NCBI RefSeq assembly: GCF_041146395.1
Contig: NC_090989.1
Location: 223,790,843-223,854,842 of the forward strand
Source of the DNA: Eulemur rufifrons
Lineage: Eukaryota > Chordata > Mammalia > Primates > Lemuridae
DNA length: 64,000 nt
Direction of reading: 5' to 3'
Shown: positions 24,430 to 36,114 of the stretch, one piece after another
Position numbering within the stretch: position 1 is the stretch's first letter
Layout: every line of letters starts with the position of its first letter
Notes under the pieces: model-generated
Told to the model about the DNA's origin: nothing
What the model saw: only the letters and a program-made list of their open reading frames with translations
Databases searched by the model: none
Position numbers and translations under genes: made by a program

Positions 24430-26139
24430 ACCCAGAATACAGAATTTCAAACCTGTGGATACATTCTTACCCTTGATAAAATTTCACTGAATCTTGAGGC
24501 AACTGTCAAGAGTTGACCAGTTCCATTTATTCTCATAGTTGTAAAAAGTTTACATAATTGTTAAAAGTCTCTATAGACAATAACTTTAAAAAGTCAGTCA
24601 GGGCTTTTGTCTTGGTCTCTCTTTGAGTCTTTTATTTTCTTTCCCCTTCCCTTTTTGTCTGCCTATGTAACTATCTACATATCTATCTAGTTAAGGAAGA
24701 TATATGAGGTATAAGGAAGTATAATATCAAAAACATTTGCTATTCTTATTATTTTGTCTTAATTGTAAAAGGCAAAGAAAAGAACATTCCACAATTCTAC
24801 TTTTAACAAAATCTAAGTTAAATAATGATTTACCTATGTGACTCCTCATTGATTTTCTCTTGCAAATCATCGACCCTCAATTAACTGACATCACCAAGGC
24901 AGTCAACTCAAGCTGTAGCTTTAACCACAGAGGTTAAACAATTCACAGTCCTGTTGTCGCTCACTGTTAAAAATCCGAGTCACACTGTACCTTTGTCTAA
25001 TAGATGGTGCCCTAGTTTGGTAGGAGATGAAGAGGAAGGACCTGTTGGCAAGGAAACAGCTGCTTCCTTCCTGAGCAAGGGAAAACCAGGAAGGTGACAG
25101 ATGGGCAGAGCAGAAAAGCAGCCAAAAATTGCTCTGGCTCCTGGTTGGCAACAATTTTCAGAACGGAGGCACGACTGAATATTTTAAAGTATATCAGTGA
25201 TTGAGAATATTGTCTGCCTGGGTGCTCTGCTGAAGTTCAACAGGCTTCCCACACATTTTCTGCATTTGAAAAACTTTTAAGTTTGCAATGGTACAAAGAG
25301 CCTAGCCTGAGCCTATGAACAGTGGGCTAAGACTGCAAGGCACTGTCCCATTTCACTTTAGGATTACACCCAAGAGAATGCACTTTCTGGTTAAACAAAA
25401 GAAAAAAAGAAAAAATTCATTTCCTGTATAGGTTATATTTGTATGATTTACTAGAATTACTATTAAAATTTCATTAAAAAACGTTTTTCTTAAATACGTT
25501 TACTTTTATATACTTAAAAGATTTGTTGCAAACTTTTATAATTTGTTCTTTTTTCATTCCCCCTCCATACACTTCGGTACCCAGAAAATTAAATATTCAA
25601 GAATTCCTGGGTAAAACAGACAACCACTGGATTGATATAACTAACATATTTTTTTAAAAAGCTGTAAATAGGTAAGTTATTGTTCTTCATCAAATGGAAA
25701 TTAGCAATTACTGGAAAATAACATTAAAAATTAGTGTGGGCATGAAGTATGGAATTTTAAAACATCAGTTTACTATGCTGATTAATTCAACATTTATATT
25801 TTCATCAGAACTTAATAATCCCATAAATAAATAGAGCTCTCAATTATTTAAAAAAATCAAGGGATAACATATGTATTTAGACATATTAGCAGCGTAAAGA
25901 TGTATGCTTCAACACACTTATTGGGAAAACGTCTGAAAATATTACTACACTGAATTCAAGGGTATCCGCAGGAACCTGACATATAAGTTCTCTAGAATAA
26001 CAACATATCAGGAAATTCCAAAAAAGTAAAAGGGTCAAATAGGAAATAGCCTCAAATTAATCGACAAAGTTCAGTGCTTGCTCCAACTTGATTATTCTCT
26101 CTCTCCATTGCAAAAAAAAACAGTCTCAGGATGGGTGTA
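24430..26139 (-). other. 3' flank of PABIR1, probable 3' untranslated region
   Basis: This AT-rich stretch of about 1.7 kb downstream of the stop codon shows no interspersed repeat that I recognise, unlike most of the window. That is what one expects of a transcribed 3' untranslated region under some constraint. Reading on the minus strand, I find no canonical AATAAA between the stop codon and about 24,640, only TATAAA variants (near 25,500 and 25,790). The end of the transcript cannot be fixed from sequence alone. Confidence 0.45.
24631..24636 (-). terminator. Candidate polyadenylation signal for PABIR1
   Basis: TTTATT on the plus strand reads AATAAA on the minus strand. It is the first canonical hexamer I find downstream of the PABIR1 stop codon, about 1.5 kb away. 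Weaker variants closer to the gene could be used instead, so this is only a candidate. Confidence 0.3.
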
Positions 26140-27225
<1,086 letters not shown>

Positions 27226-27244
27226 CTAGTCAATACATTCCTTC

Positions 27245-27990
27245 CCCAAATAGCTTTTCAGCCTAAGTTCGCATCAACGCATTTAAATGAGGTTATCATA
27301 TTGAGGAGTATGTAATTATAAAACAAATACAAGCCCCAAGAGAGAGCCCCTTGGTGAGGTGGGCTGTATGATTGGCAGTGGGGTGTGGGCTAATCAGGGA
27401 GGGCTTCCCCGAGGAAGAGACACTCTGAAATCCGAGGAAGTAGGGGAAATGGGTGCGGTGTAATACCTTGCAGGAAGCGGGAAGCTAGGGCTACCCAGCA
27501 AGTGGCAGGCGGGAACCAGCAGGGAAGGACGTGACATGAGGTGGTGGACCAGAGAAGATTCTGGTCTTTACCTTGAGAACAATGAAAACTACAAAGGTTT
27601 TCAAGCATGGGTATATTAGCAACTGAAAAAGTCACTGGCCTGCAGTCTGGAGAAGAGAGCATTGGGAGATTAAAACCTACAGCAAAAAGGCCAGAGAGGA
27701 CAGTAATTTGCACTAAAGTGGTAGTGTGGGAGAGGAGATGGAGAGAAGAGTAAATTTGAGAACTATTTAGAAGGTTAGGGGAAAAAAACAAAACCTGAGA
27801 CTGTATTACTATTGTTTTATTTACGGTCATATTTCCAGCACAAGCATATGTGTGAGGTGTGAGGGATTAAAGGAAAACCAATAAAGTCCTCACATTTTAA
27901 AAATAAAACCCCCATTCTTGGCTTATGTAATTAATATAAAATTTTGATAGCTCATTAAAAGTGGTTTACATTTATTTAGTCAGTCAAGAT
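27245..27990. other. Upstream flank of the PABIR1 promoter
   Basis: CpG content falls sharply at about 27,230. A weak L2-like patch lies at 27,390-27,560. No further promoter motif is obvious. Confidence 0.5.
27390..27560 (-). mobile_element. Possible L2 fragment, reverse orientation
   Basis: AGGGAGGGCTTCCCCGAGGA followed by AGAGACACTCTGAAATCCGA resembles the complement of L2 interior, only weakly. It begins about 160 bases upstream of the PABIR1 CpG island. Confidence 0.4.
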
Positions 27991-27994
27991 TTTT

Positions 27995-28760
27995 TTTTTT
28001 CTGCATACCTACTGTGTGTCAGACACTGTGCTAGGAAATGGACCCTACATGAGGGTGTTTAATTTTTACTGGGGGAAAAGAAATAAATAAATGGGCTATT
28101 TTCAGATAGTGGTAAGCCTTAGAAAAATAAAATAGGATGGTGTGATGGAGCACTACTGACAGAAGGCAGGAGGCAATTACAGCTGAGATCTAAGTGACAA
28201 GAAGAAGCAAGTCATGGGACATCTGGGGAATGAGTATTCCAAGCAGAAAGAATAGCACGTGCTAAGGCCCAAGGTAGCTATGAATTTGATGAGTTAGCAG
28301 GAAAAGAAAAAAAGGCAGTGCAGCTGAAGTAAAAAAGGGGGAGAGTGTTCTGAGGGGGCAAAAATGTTTGGATCTCATTCTGAGTATGATGAAAAGCCAC
28401 TGGGGGGGTTTGAGCAGGGGACTGAAATTATCTGGTTTATATTTTAAATACCACTTAAGCTCTGTGGAAAATAGGCAGAAAGAGGACAAGCGTGGAGGCA
28501 GAAGGATGGATTAGGAACCTGTGGCAACAGTACAGACAAGAGATTCTTGGACTATGGTTGTAGCAGTTGCAATGGAGAGAAGTAGATGGATTCAGGATAC
28601 GTTTTAGAAGTGGAACCACTAGGATTTGCAGATAGATTAAATTTAGATGATGAGGGAAATAGATTATTCAAAGAGGACTCAGATTTTTTATTTAAACTGG
28701 GTGGATGGAAGTATCATTTACTGAGATAGGGAAGGAGCACATTTAGAAGTATGGAAATTA
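27995..28760 (-). mobile_element. L2 element, reverse orientation
   Basis: GTGTCAGACACTGTGCTAGG, TGGGGAATGAGTATTCCAAG, TGAAAAGCCACTGGGGGGGT, GAGAAGTAGATGGATTCAGG and TTACTGAGATAGGGAAGGAG follow the complement of the L2 consensus in order, over about 750 bases. Confidence 0.85.
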
Positions 28761-28789
28761 AGAGTGCCCGAAGTAGAATAACAGCAAGT

Positions 28790-28960
28790 GGAACGCACCA
28801 ACATTTTCTAAGTGCCAACTTGCTGCCAGGCACTTAAAACAATCCATAGTCCCACGTAATCCTCATTGAAATCTGATAAATTAGATATTGTTATGGCTAA
28901 TTTTATAGAGAGACAATTGAGGTTCAAAAATTGCAGAAGGCCCTATAGCCAGCACACAGA
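28790..28960 (-). mobile_element. MIR
   Basis: GCTGCCAGGCACTTAAAACA, ACGTAATCCTCATTGAAATC and GAGACAATTGAGGTTCAAAA are complements of MIR. Confidence 0.78.
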
Positions 28961-28964
28961 AGAA

Positions 28965-29605
28965 CAATAACCTGAACCAATCATAATTAAGGTCTCACTT
29001 CAAAAGCCTATATTTCTATTTGCTGACTTTCACATGGATTAGAGAAGGAGAATTTGATGGCTCCCTCTGGGAGGAAAGGAGGGTCTAAAACAGGAGCTGG
29101 GAATGGCAGAAGTAGGAGATGAATTTGGGAGACAGCAAGGCAACAACAGAACCTGACTGCCTGGATGTGCACAGGATGAAGAGGAGACACAAATGACTAA
29201 TGTTCAAGTGTGACTGGCTGAAAGAATGGCACAAATTACTAAATAAAAACAGGGGAGAGAAGAGGAAGAGTGTCCAGAAAACATTAATATTAGGTAAATA
29301 GAAAAGAGCATTAAATACAGAACTTATTTTATAACATCCATAACATATTAATTTACATATTGCTAAATTATTAATAATGTGGCTCAAATGTGCCAGACAT
29401 TGTTTATCCACATCTGAATAAACACAGTTATTACTCTTACTAATAAAGCACAGTGATGGTGATAAGTCCACAAAATAAAATGTCTATGCTGTTTGGTTCT
29501 TGCCTGAACACACCTATTAGAGATCTTAGCTGGTTTCCTTGTTTCTGCCCTTGTCCATACAAGTAAATTAGCTAACCAATATTTAAGATAATCCATAAAA
29601 AATAT
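28965..29605. other. No recognisable feature
   Basis: AT-rich. The 128-codon minus frame (29,085-29,471) is Ser/Leu/Phe-rich and unlike any known family. Confidence 0.5.
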
Positions 29606-29609
29606 TTGC

Positions 29610-30180
29610 ATCAATTCTCTGTTCAAAATCCTTCAGTAGATTCCCACTCAGAGAAAAAGGCCAGGTCATTACAATGGCCTACAGGGCCCTATCTGATCTG
29701 AGACCCTGCCATCCCTCTGACTTAACCTCTAGCTACTCTTCTACTTGCTACATCTCCTCCAACTGCAGAGACCTCCTTATTTCCCCTCAGCCCACCAGGC
29801 ATGCACCTCCCTCCACGTGGGATTGCTCTTCTTCCAGTGGATATCCACACTACTCAGTCCCTTCAGGTCCCTGCACAAATATTACTGACTGAGAGGCTTC
29901 CCCTAACTTTCCCTTACAAAAAGCAATAGCAGTTCCCAACACCAAGCCTGCATTCCCTTGGCCCTTGCTCTGTTTTTATTTTCCTCCAGAGTACCACATG
30001 ACATATGTATATATTTTCTTGCCTTTTTCCTTCCTGAGAAGGTAAGCTCCATAAGAATAAGGCCTTTACTTTGTTCCCTGCTGTATGCTTAGTTATTTAG
30101 AATAGAGTCTGGCACATGCTACTCAATAAGTACTTGTTGAATCATTGTGCAAATGAATGATAAAGAATGAATGAATGGAT
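29610..30180 (+). mobile_element. L2 3' end
   Basis: TTACAATGGCCTACAGGGCC, CCCTTCAGGTCCCTGCACAA, AGAGGCTTCCCCTAAC, GGTAAGCTCCATAAGAATAA and a tail AATGAATGAATGG show a nearly complete L2 3' end. Confidence 0.9.
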
Positions 30181-30184
30181 TGAT

Positions 30185-30980
30185 AATATAGCTTTGTCCA
30201 AAAGGGAGGAGAACTCTATTATTTGAAAATCTAGACTAACAGGCTTTTCTAGACTGATTCTAAGAGATCCTTACACTTTGATAGTTCTTTTTCTTATATT
30301 AGGAATATTATTATTGTTAATACTTATGCTTCCCTCCAGCCCATGCATAGGTTATTTGAACTAACCATTATGTGAACTAAGAAACTGAAGCTCTAAGTTT
30401 CCATTCTTTTTGACCATATGCTGATCAACACTTGATGCAATTAAAATGCTCAGTGCTCAGGATTCTAAGCAGTGTTTAATATTTAATATATTGACTTACT
30501 ACTTCCTTTCAAAGGAATCAAGGAGGAATAAGAGAAAATAGCAACCATAAAATGCAATTCAGCTTGTTGCAAATGAATGATGCCAGAGGCAGGATCCAAG
30601 GGACCTTCTCTGAGTCAATTCCCCCTTCTGATTTCACTCTATGAATTAAATACCATACTTAGTTGAGATTCATGCTCACTCCTAAGCCATAAAACCAGAT
30701 ATCTATTCAACAGTTAAACTTTAGTGTGCTTAATATTATATTTTTAAAAACAAGCAGTTTCTTTTCAATTCCTAAGGGCAATTTTTCTGTAATAAACCTC
30801 CAAGCATATGACAAGGCAAATTTCCACCTCTGACTCCATATTGAATGAATGTAAAATATGAATGTGTGTATGTATAATCGGAGATGGGCTGGCATATATC
30901 TCAACATTTCACATTATCTAGCATCACCAACCTAAAATAAAAATATTACGGAGGAAAATTGTACTCTTGAAAGCATAGGA
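30185..30980. other. No recognisable feature
   Basis: AT-rich intron between an L2 and an L1M. Confidence 0.5.
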
Positions 30981-30984
30981 ACTT

Positions 30985-31347
30985 AGGAGTGTTAACTTGT
31001 ACAACCATTTGGGAAAAATGTTTGGCAGTATCTATTAAAAGAATAGCCTATGACTAAGCAATCCCATGCCTGGGTACATACCCAAGAGAAATGAGGATTT
31101 ATGTCTACTAAAAGACATGCACAAGATTGTTCCTTTCATTATTATTTATAACAGCCTCCAGTGGGAAACAGCCCAAATGTCCATAAACCAGTTGAATGGG
31201 TGAAATTCTTTACTGAATGACATATATAAGTTACAATATAATTTTAAATGAAAGAAATCAAACACAAAAGAGTACATGTACTATGACTTCATTTTTATGA
31301 AGTTTAAGAACAGCCAAAATCAATTTATGGAGGTAGAAGTCAAAACA
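30985..31347 (+). mobile_element. L1M 3' end, left part (interrupted by Tigger)
   Basis: The stretch reads like the ORF2-end and 3' untranslated region of an ancient L1, with landmarks such as AGCAATCCCATGCCTGGGTA, ATTATTTATAACAGCC and CCCAAATGTCCATAAACCAG. It stops at the TA that begins the Tigger element. The matching remainder is at 32,442-32,605. Confidence 0.8.
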
Positions 31348-32441
31348 TAGTTACCCACCGTTTCACTTTCCTCAGTTTCTCTTACCCATGATCAACCTCA
31401 GTCTGAAAACATTAAAAGTTAAATTCCAAAAATAAACAATTCATAAGTTTTAAATTGCACGCCATTCTGAGTAGCATAATGAAATCTTGGGCTGTCTGGC
31501 TCTGACCCACCCAGGATGCGGATCACCCCTTTGTCCAGTGTATCCACACTGCAGATGCTCCCTGCCCATTAGTCACCTAGTACCCATCTTGGTTATCCAT
31601 TTTACTGTCACGGTATCTGCAGCACTGTGTTCGAATAACCCTTATGTTACTTAATAATGGCCCCAAAGTGCAAAAGTAGTGCTGCAGGCAATTTGGATAT
31701 GCCAAAGAGAAGCCATAAGGCTTCCTTTAAGTGAAAAGGTGAAAAAAAAAAAAAAAATCGTATGCCCAGGTTGCTAAAATCTACAGTAAGAACAAATCTT
31801 CTACTAGTGAAATGGTGAAGAAGGAAAAAGAAATAAGTGCTAGGTATGCCATCACATCTCAAACTGCAAAAGTTATGGCCACAGTGCATGATAAGTGCTT
31901 AGTTAAGATGGAAGAAACATTGGGTGGAAGACATGACAGAATAGACAATAAGACAGATAACGTGTTCTTATTGACAGCAATGTGTTGCATCAGAAAGGAT
32001 TGAGCCTACATGAAGACTTCAGCAAGGGATCTCCTGAAATGAGTGACACCAAGCCATTTACTGCAAGTAAAAGATGGTTACACAGATTGAGAAATAGGTC
32101 TGGACTGACAAATATAAAAATTACTGAAGGGGTTGCATCTGTCGATGAAGAAGCTACTACCACATTTCCATCAGAGTTGAAAAAGTTGATTAAGGAGAAA
32201 GGATACCACCCAAAGCAAGTCTTCATTAGTGATGAAACCAGGCTCTTCTGGAAGAAGATGTCCAGTAGAACCCACATTCATAAAAGTGCTAAGGAGGCAC
32301 CAGGACATAAAACATGGAAGGACAGACAGATCAACCCTGGTACTTTGTGGCACTACCTATATAGGGTTTGGTTTCTGTGGTTTCAGATATCCACTGAGTG
32401 TCTTGGAACAGATCCCCTTCAGATAAAGGGGGACTACTCTA
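31348..32441 (+). mobile_element. Tigger3/4-type DNA transposon (pogo/Tc1-mariner), decayed
   Basis: The element matches Tigger3/4 along its length. The right end is well kept (AAGGGGGACTACTC, then TA at 32,440-32,441). The left end has lost about a dozen terminal bases and begins GTTACCCACCGTTTC after TA at 31,348-31,349, the TA target being typical of the group. The interior holds a broken transposase with the pogo-like segments SKRWLHRLRNRSGLTNIKI and KGYHPKQVFISDETRLFWKK. It lies inside an old L1M, whose sequence resumes directly after the right-hand TA. At about 1.1 kb it is an internally deleted copy and cannot move. Confidence 0.88.
31657..32370 (+). pseudogene. Tigger transposase relic
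   Basis: The original start is visible at 31,657 (MAPKCKSSAAGNLDMPKRS). The coding sequence then runs through at least two frames: MVKKEKEISARYAITSQTAK from 31,812, and from about 31,985 a different frame carrying SPEMSDTKPFTASKRW through FWKKMSSRTHIHKSAKEAPG. The helix-turn-helix part and the first Asp of the catalytic triad (the ISDET segment) are recognisable. The frame shift near 31,985, an A-run near 31,742 and the missing C-terminal half show that it is dead. Pogo-type transposases normally exceed 450 residues. Confidence 0.8.
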
Positions 32442-32605
32442 GTGGTTATCCTTAGGACTGACTGGGAGGGGGCACAACAAAATGTTCTGTATCCTGATTT
32501 ACATGGGTGTATGCATATGTAAAAAAATTATCGAACTAAATATTTGAAATGTATATACTTTGCTACATATAAGGTTAGACCTCAAAATGTTATTGATATG
32601 GAGAA
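32442..32605 (+). mobile_element. L1M 3' end, right part (after Tigger)
   Basis: GTGGTTATCCTTAGGACTG, then TGTTCTGTATCCTGATTTAC and GGGTGTATGCATATG, continue the L1M 3' untranslated region broken off at 31,347. Order and orientation fit a single L1 split by the Tigger insertion. Confidence 0.8.
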
Positions 32606-32609
32606 AAAC

Positions 32610-34050
32610 AGCATGTGAACTTGCAATATAAATGGAGAAAGACAGCATAGAATAAGAATGCACTTCAACTGGAAGGAAGATATTTTGTTCTAATTCTACC
32701 CATGAGTTTAACTCTAAACTGGAATACTGTGCTTCCAAATCTCTGACACACAGCTGTATCAGTGGAAGAGCAGCTAGCTGGCCTTGACAGTGGAGAGAAA
32801 GGAAATGGAAACACACACATCCCTCAAGTTGCATTTCATTGTAGCCCTAAATACCAAAAGACTCCAGGGACCTAAACCATGAAGACTTGTCTGAGGCCAG
32901 TTACAGATCACCAAGAAAATCATTAGCTTTTCTTGGCCCTGTTCCCATAGTGCCCTCAAAATTAGCTACTTCTAAGAACGCATGAAGGACGACATGAAGT
33001 CCATTTTATTGCCTTTTATTTTCTCAACTGCAGTCTTCGTGTATTCTGTTCAAGCAAAGTTGGCTCTGTTGCCTTCTCAGTGGTGTCCTCCTAGCATAAC
33101 TCATGAAATGGAACAGAATTAAAGTAGCATCATAGGAAATCAGCAGGGGCTGTTAGAACACAGGTAAAGAATGAGAATTGTGTTTAAAAACACGATTCTG
33201 GCCACTGAGAACTTATTTTGCTATCCTGATGAAAGAAAAATAGTAGATGATCTCAGAAACTCATCAACCACTCTACAAATAATTATTGAGGGCCCATGAA
33301 ATACACACATTCTCCATGGTATTTACCTTCAAGTTGCTTAAGCTAATTCTTAAAACTTTAAAGCCACAGCAAGTATTAGCAAATCAAGGGAGAACTTTAC
33401 AAAGGGGCTATTGATCCCTCTCAACTTTCATTTTTGGTAACGGTAAAAAGCCATACACACATCCTTCATACATAGGAAGTGAAAGGGCAGAAAGGGGCCT
33501 CAAAGACTCGATGGAAGAAGTTTACAGCCTAGGCCCTCAGCAGAATTCAAGGAAACAAGTAAATGTGAATTGCAGTTACTTTGTTCAATTTTCTTCAAGG
33601 GGGAATATCAAGGAAGATATTAAATTAAAATATCAAAATAGCCATCCAGGCCCCAGTCTCTACTCCCTTAAGTCTTATTAATAGAATAGAAAACGGGGTT
33701 GATATCTCTCCTTCTTCCTCACTGATTTTAAACATTTTAGGCAGTGTCCATCTTTTGGTGCCTTCTCTTTGACACTGAAATCCTCCTAGGTCATAATCCA
33801 GGATTACAATAGATATCCCCTTCTATGGCTAAATGCTTTTCTCTGCCTGTTTGCTATCTTTCCCTTGAAGGATTAATCCATTTGCCAAGAAGGAAAATAA
33901 AAGAACTGATAGCTGTATGGATGATGAATAAAGTTAACTTTAAAACATGCCAAGGCTGCAAATCTAGTTGGATTTATATACCCAAGCTGGATGGGTGTTT
34001 GGGAAGCCTCTATAAGAGCTTAGTGCACAGCAGGACTATAGCAAAGAAAG
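32610..34050. other. No recognisable feature
   Basis: Apparently unique intron. The 111- and 114-codon frames (32,499-32,834 minus; 33,825-34,169 plus) show no domain. Confidence 0.5.
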
Positions 34051-34054
34051 TACC

Positions 34055-34240
34055 AAAGCCGGAGTCAGACTATCCTACCTCCAGCATTGTGCCTTTGGGC
34101 AAGTCTGTCAACCTCTCTAGGCTTCACTTTTCTCAATTACGAAGTGGAGACATAACTTCTTTGTTGTAAAGACCAGATAATATGATGTCCATAACTGTAG
34201 GCCTTGCAAACAGCAAAGGCCCTAAACAAACAGGTTTCTC
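34055..34240 (+). mobile_element. MIR
   Basis: GGAGTCAGACTATCCTACCT, GGGCAAGTCTGTCAACCTCT and TTCTCAATTACGAAGTGGAG are MIR in forward order. Confidence 0.78.
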
Positions 34241-34489
34241 CGTTCACTCAGTGCCATAATCACAAAAGGGTCCTGCCCACTTTTCCACTACCCTCCCCAG
34301 AGGGTTTCCTCTGTTTTCTTATTTTCAGTTTGATTCTGTGGAAGGAAATTCTTCATCCCTTTCCCTAACACTATAGTAATTTTAGAGCCACACATTTTCT
34401 GTGGCCTAAGAGATAAGAACTGAAAAGTTCATACACAATTGGGTAGAGAGTTTCTGAGAAGGGTAAATGGGGGAAACCACATTTCTAAG

Positions 34490-34680
34490 ATCTTTACCAT
34501 CTGAGCGTGTGTGTCTGAGAAGAGACGGACGCCACCGGGGCTAGAGGCCACCAATAACCGCAATGCGGTGGGGTCAGTGAATGCATTCCCCGCAGCAAGC
34601 CATCTGCTAATCCCCAACAGCAGCAGCTCCCCTCCCTGGTGGCGCTGAACTTTTCAATTGGGACTAATCCCAGAGGCTTA
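34490..34680. promoter_or_regulatory. Unique CpG-rich patch in AT-rich intron
   Basis: About eight CpGs occur within roughly 150 bases, in an intron that otherwise has almost none, and no repeat is recognised. It contains TAATCC twice (34,608-34,613 and 34,665-34,670), the core bound by OTX/CRX-type homeodomains, and CTGGTGGCGCTG, a weak partial CTCF-like match. It could be an enhancer or an untranslated PIP5K1B exon. Function is inferred only from composition. Confidence 0.35.
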
Positions 34681-34689
34681 TTCTTATTT

Positions 34690-35470
34690 ATTCATTTAAA
34701 ACCCCGTTTTGAATTCCTGCTGTCATGTCACTGTCCTTCTTGGCATACAATAAACTGCACAGGGACACGTATTTGGCTGTGTCTGAAAAACAGGTTCAAC
34801 CCAACCTCTCTCAGACAAAACAAGAGGAGTACAGAGGAAGAAAGTGGAAAAAGATTCAAGAAGTCTCATTAGTGGCTTAAGGTGTGTCCTTCCCTCCACG
34901 TAGCTGACACCTGGAGGTATGTTTTGAGGAGCAGGGCAAATGTTCCAAAGAAGTTTGAAGCTGCTGCCTCAAACCTAAAGATTCATAGGCAACATGCCTT
35001 AGGGAAATTCTTTGGCTTTAGAGAGTAACAACTGTACAACCTAACCTCTAAGACAATTTAAGATAGCAAGGCCTATTACTGAGAAAGAGGTTAGTTCACA
35101 ATTCTTCTTTACTTTGAGCTAACTATGATGAATAAATACACCAAAAAAAGAAAAATATTAAGGGCAGAGACATTCTGATTCCTCCTCTTTCATACTAATT
35201 TATAAACAGAATACAACTGTATTTCACTATCCACATGACTTTTTTGTTTTTGTGTTTTTAACCTGCAGCTCAATTTGTTAGTCGGAAATGAGTGTTTATC
35301 ACCCATGGAGTTTAGCCATCTGAAAGTTCCCACTTATTAGGAAGTGGTATAGATTTTTCTTCTTTACTCCCCTTTCGAAAACCAAAAGTCTAAGATGGTA
35401 TATTTCTTCAGCTCTTACAATTGAGACATTTTTCAGCAGAATATTGTCTTGCTATCATTATGACATAAGG
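34690..35470. other. No recognisable feature
   Basis: Apparently unique AT-rich intron between the CpG-rich patch and a MIR. Confidence 0.5.
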
Positions 35471-35474
35471 GTAG

Positions 35475-35700
35475 TTCACATCTAGTGAGGGGGTATGTGC
35501 CAGGCACCCTTCTTAGTATTTTGGGTATATTAACTCATTGAATCCCTACACCATCTCTAGTATTACTATCTTCATTTTATAGGTGAGGGAAATGAGATAC
35601 AGAGAGGTTAACTAAGTTTCCTGGGGTGACATAACGAGTGAGCAGAAGAGGAATTTGAGTCCAGGGCTCTGGCTTCAGAGGCTGAGCGCTTAATCACCAG
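35475..35700 (-). mobile_element. MIR, nearly full length
   Basis: ATGTGCCAGGCACCCTTCTT, ATTAACTCATTGAATCCCTA, AGAGAGGTTAACTAAGTTTC and GCTGAGCGCTTAATCACC are complements of MIR in order. Confidence 0.88.
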
Positions 35701-35934
35701 TCCCTATTGCATCTCGTGAAATGTACTTGTGTTCTTCAAACCTGCCATTGTCACGGTGCTCCAGGTTTTCTTCAAAGAATGTTCATGGAGTTGATTGTAC
35801 AGGATAATCATTCTGCTTGTCAAAAAGACAGATGAGGGGTCCAGGTAATCACATGGGCTCATAGGTACTAGTGAGTTTATAAAATTAAGCAATTAATAAA
35901 TGCCCTATCTGTCTCAGTTGTGAAAACTAACACG

Positions 35935-36110
35935 AATAGAACTACAGAATGTCGTATTAGAAAAGGACTTTAGAAATCCCCTGCACTAACCTTTATCAGC
36001 AGGTAAACTGAAGTTCTGAGAGAGCCAATAATTGCTTCGAGGTCAAAAGGACATCCAGGACAGAGCTAGGATGCTCTGTGAAGGCCACCAGGATTACATC
36101 CCCATGTCTC
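35935..36110. mobile_element. MIR-like SINE fragment
   Basis: TTAGAAAAGGACTTTAGAAA, CAGCAGGTAAACTGAAGTTC and GGACAGAGCTAGGATG recall a mammalian SINE-like repeat that often reads 'acagatgagg...gaaactgag'. The subfamily is unclear. Confidence 0.5.
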
Positions 36111-36114
36111 ATCC

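Noticed and set aside
34625..34650. CTCF-like site in the CpG-rich patch
   Set aside because: Only the CCACCAGGG part (as complement) fits. At least two core positions differ from the consensus.
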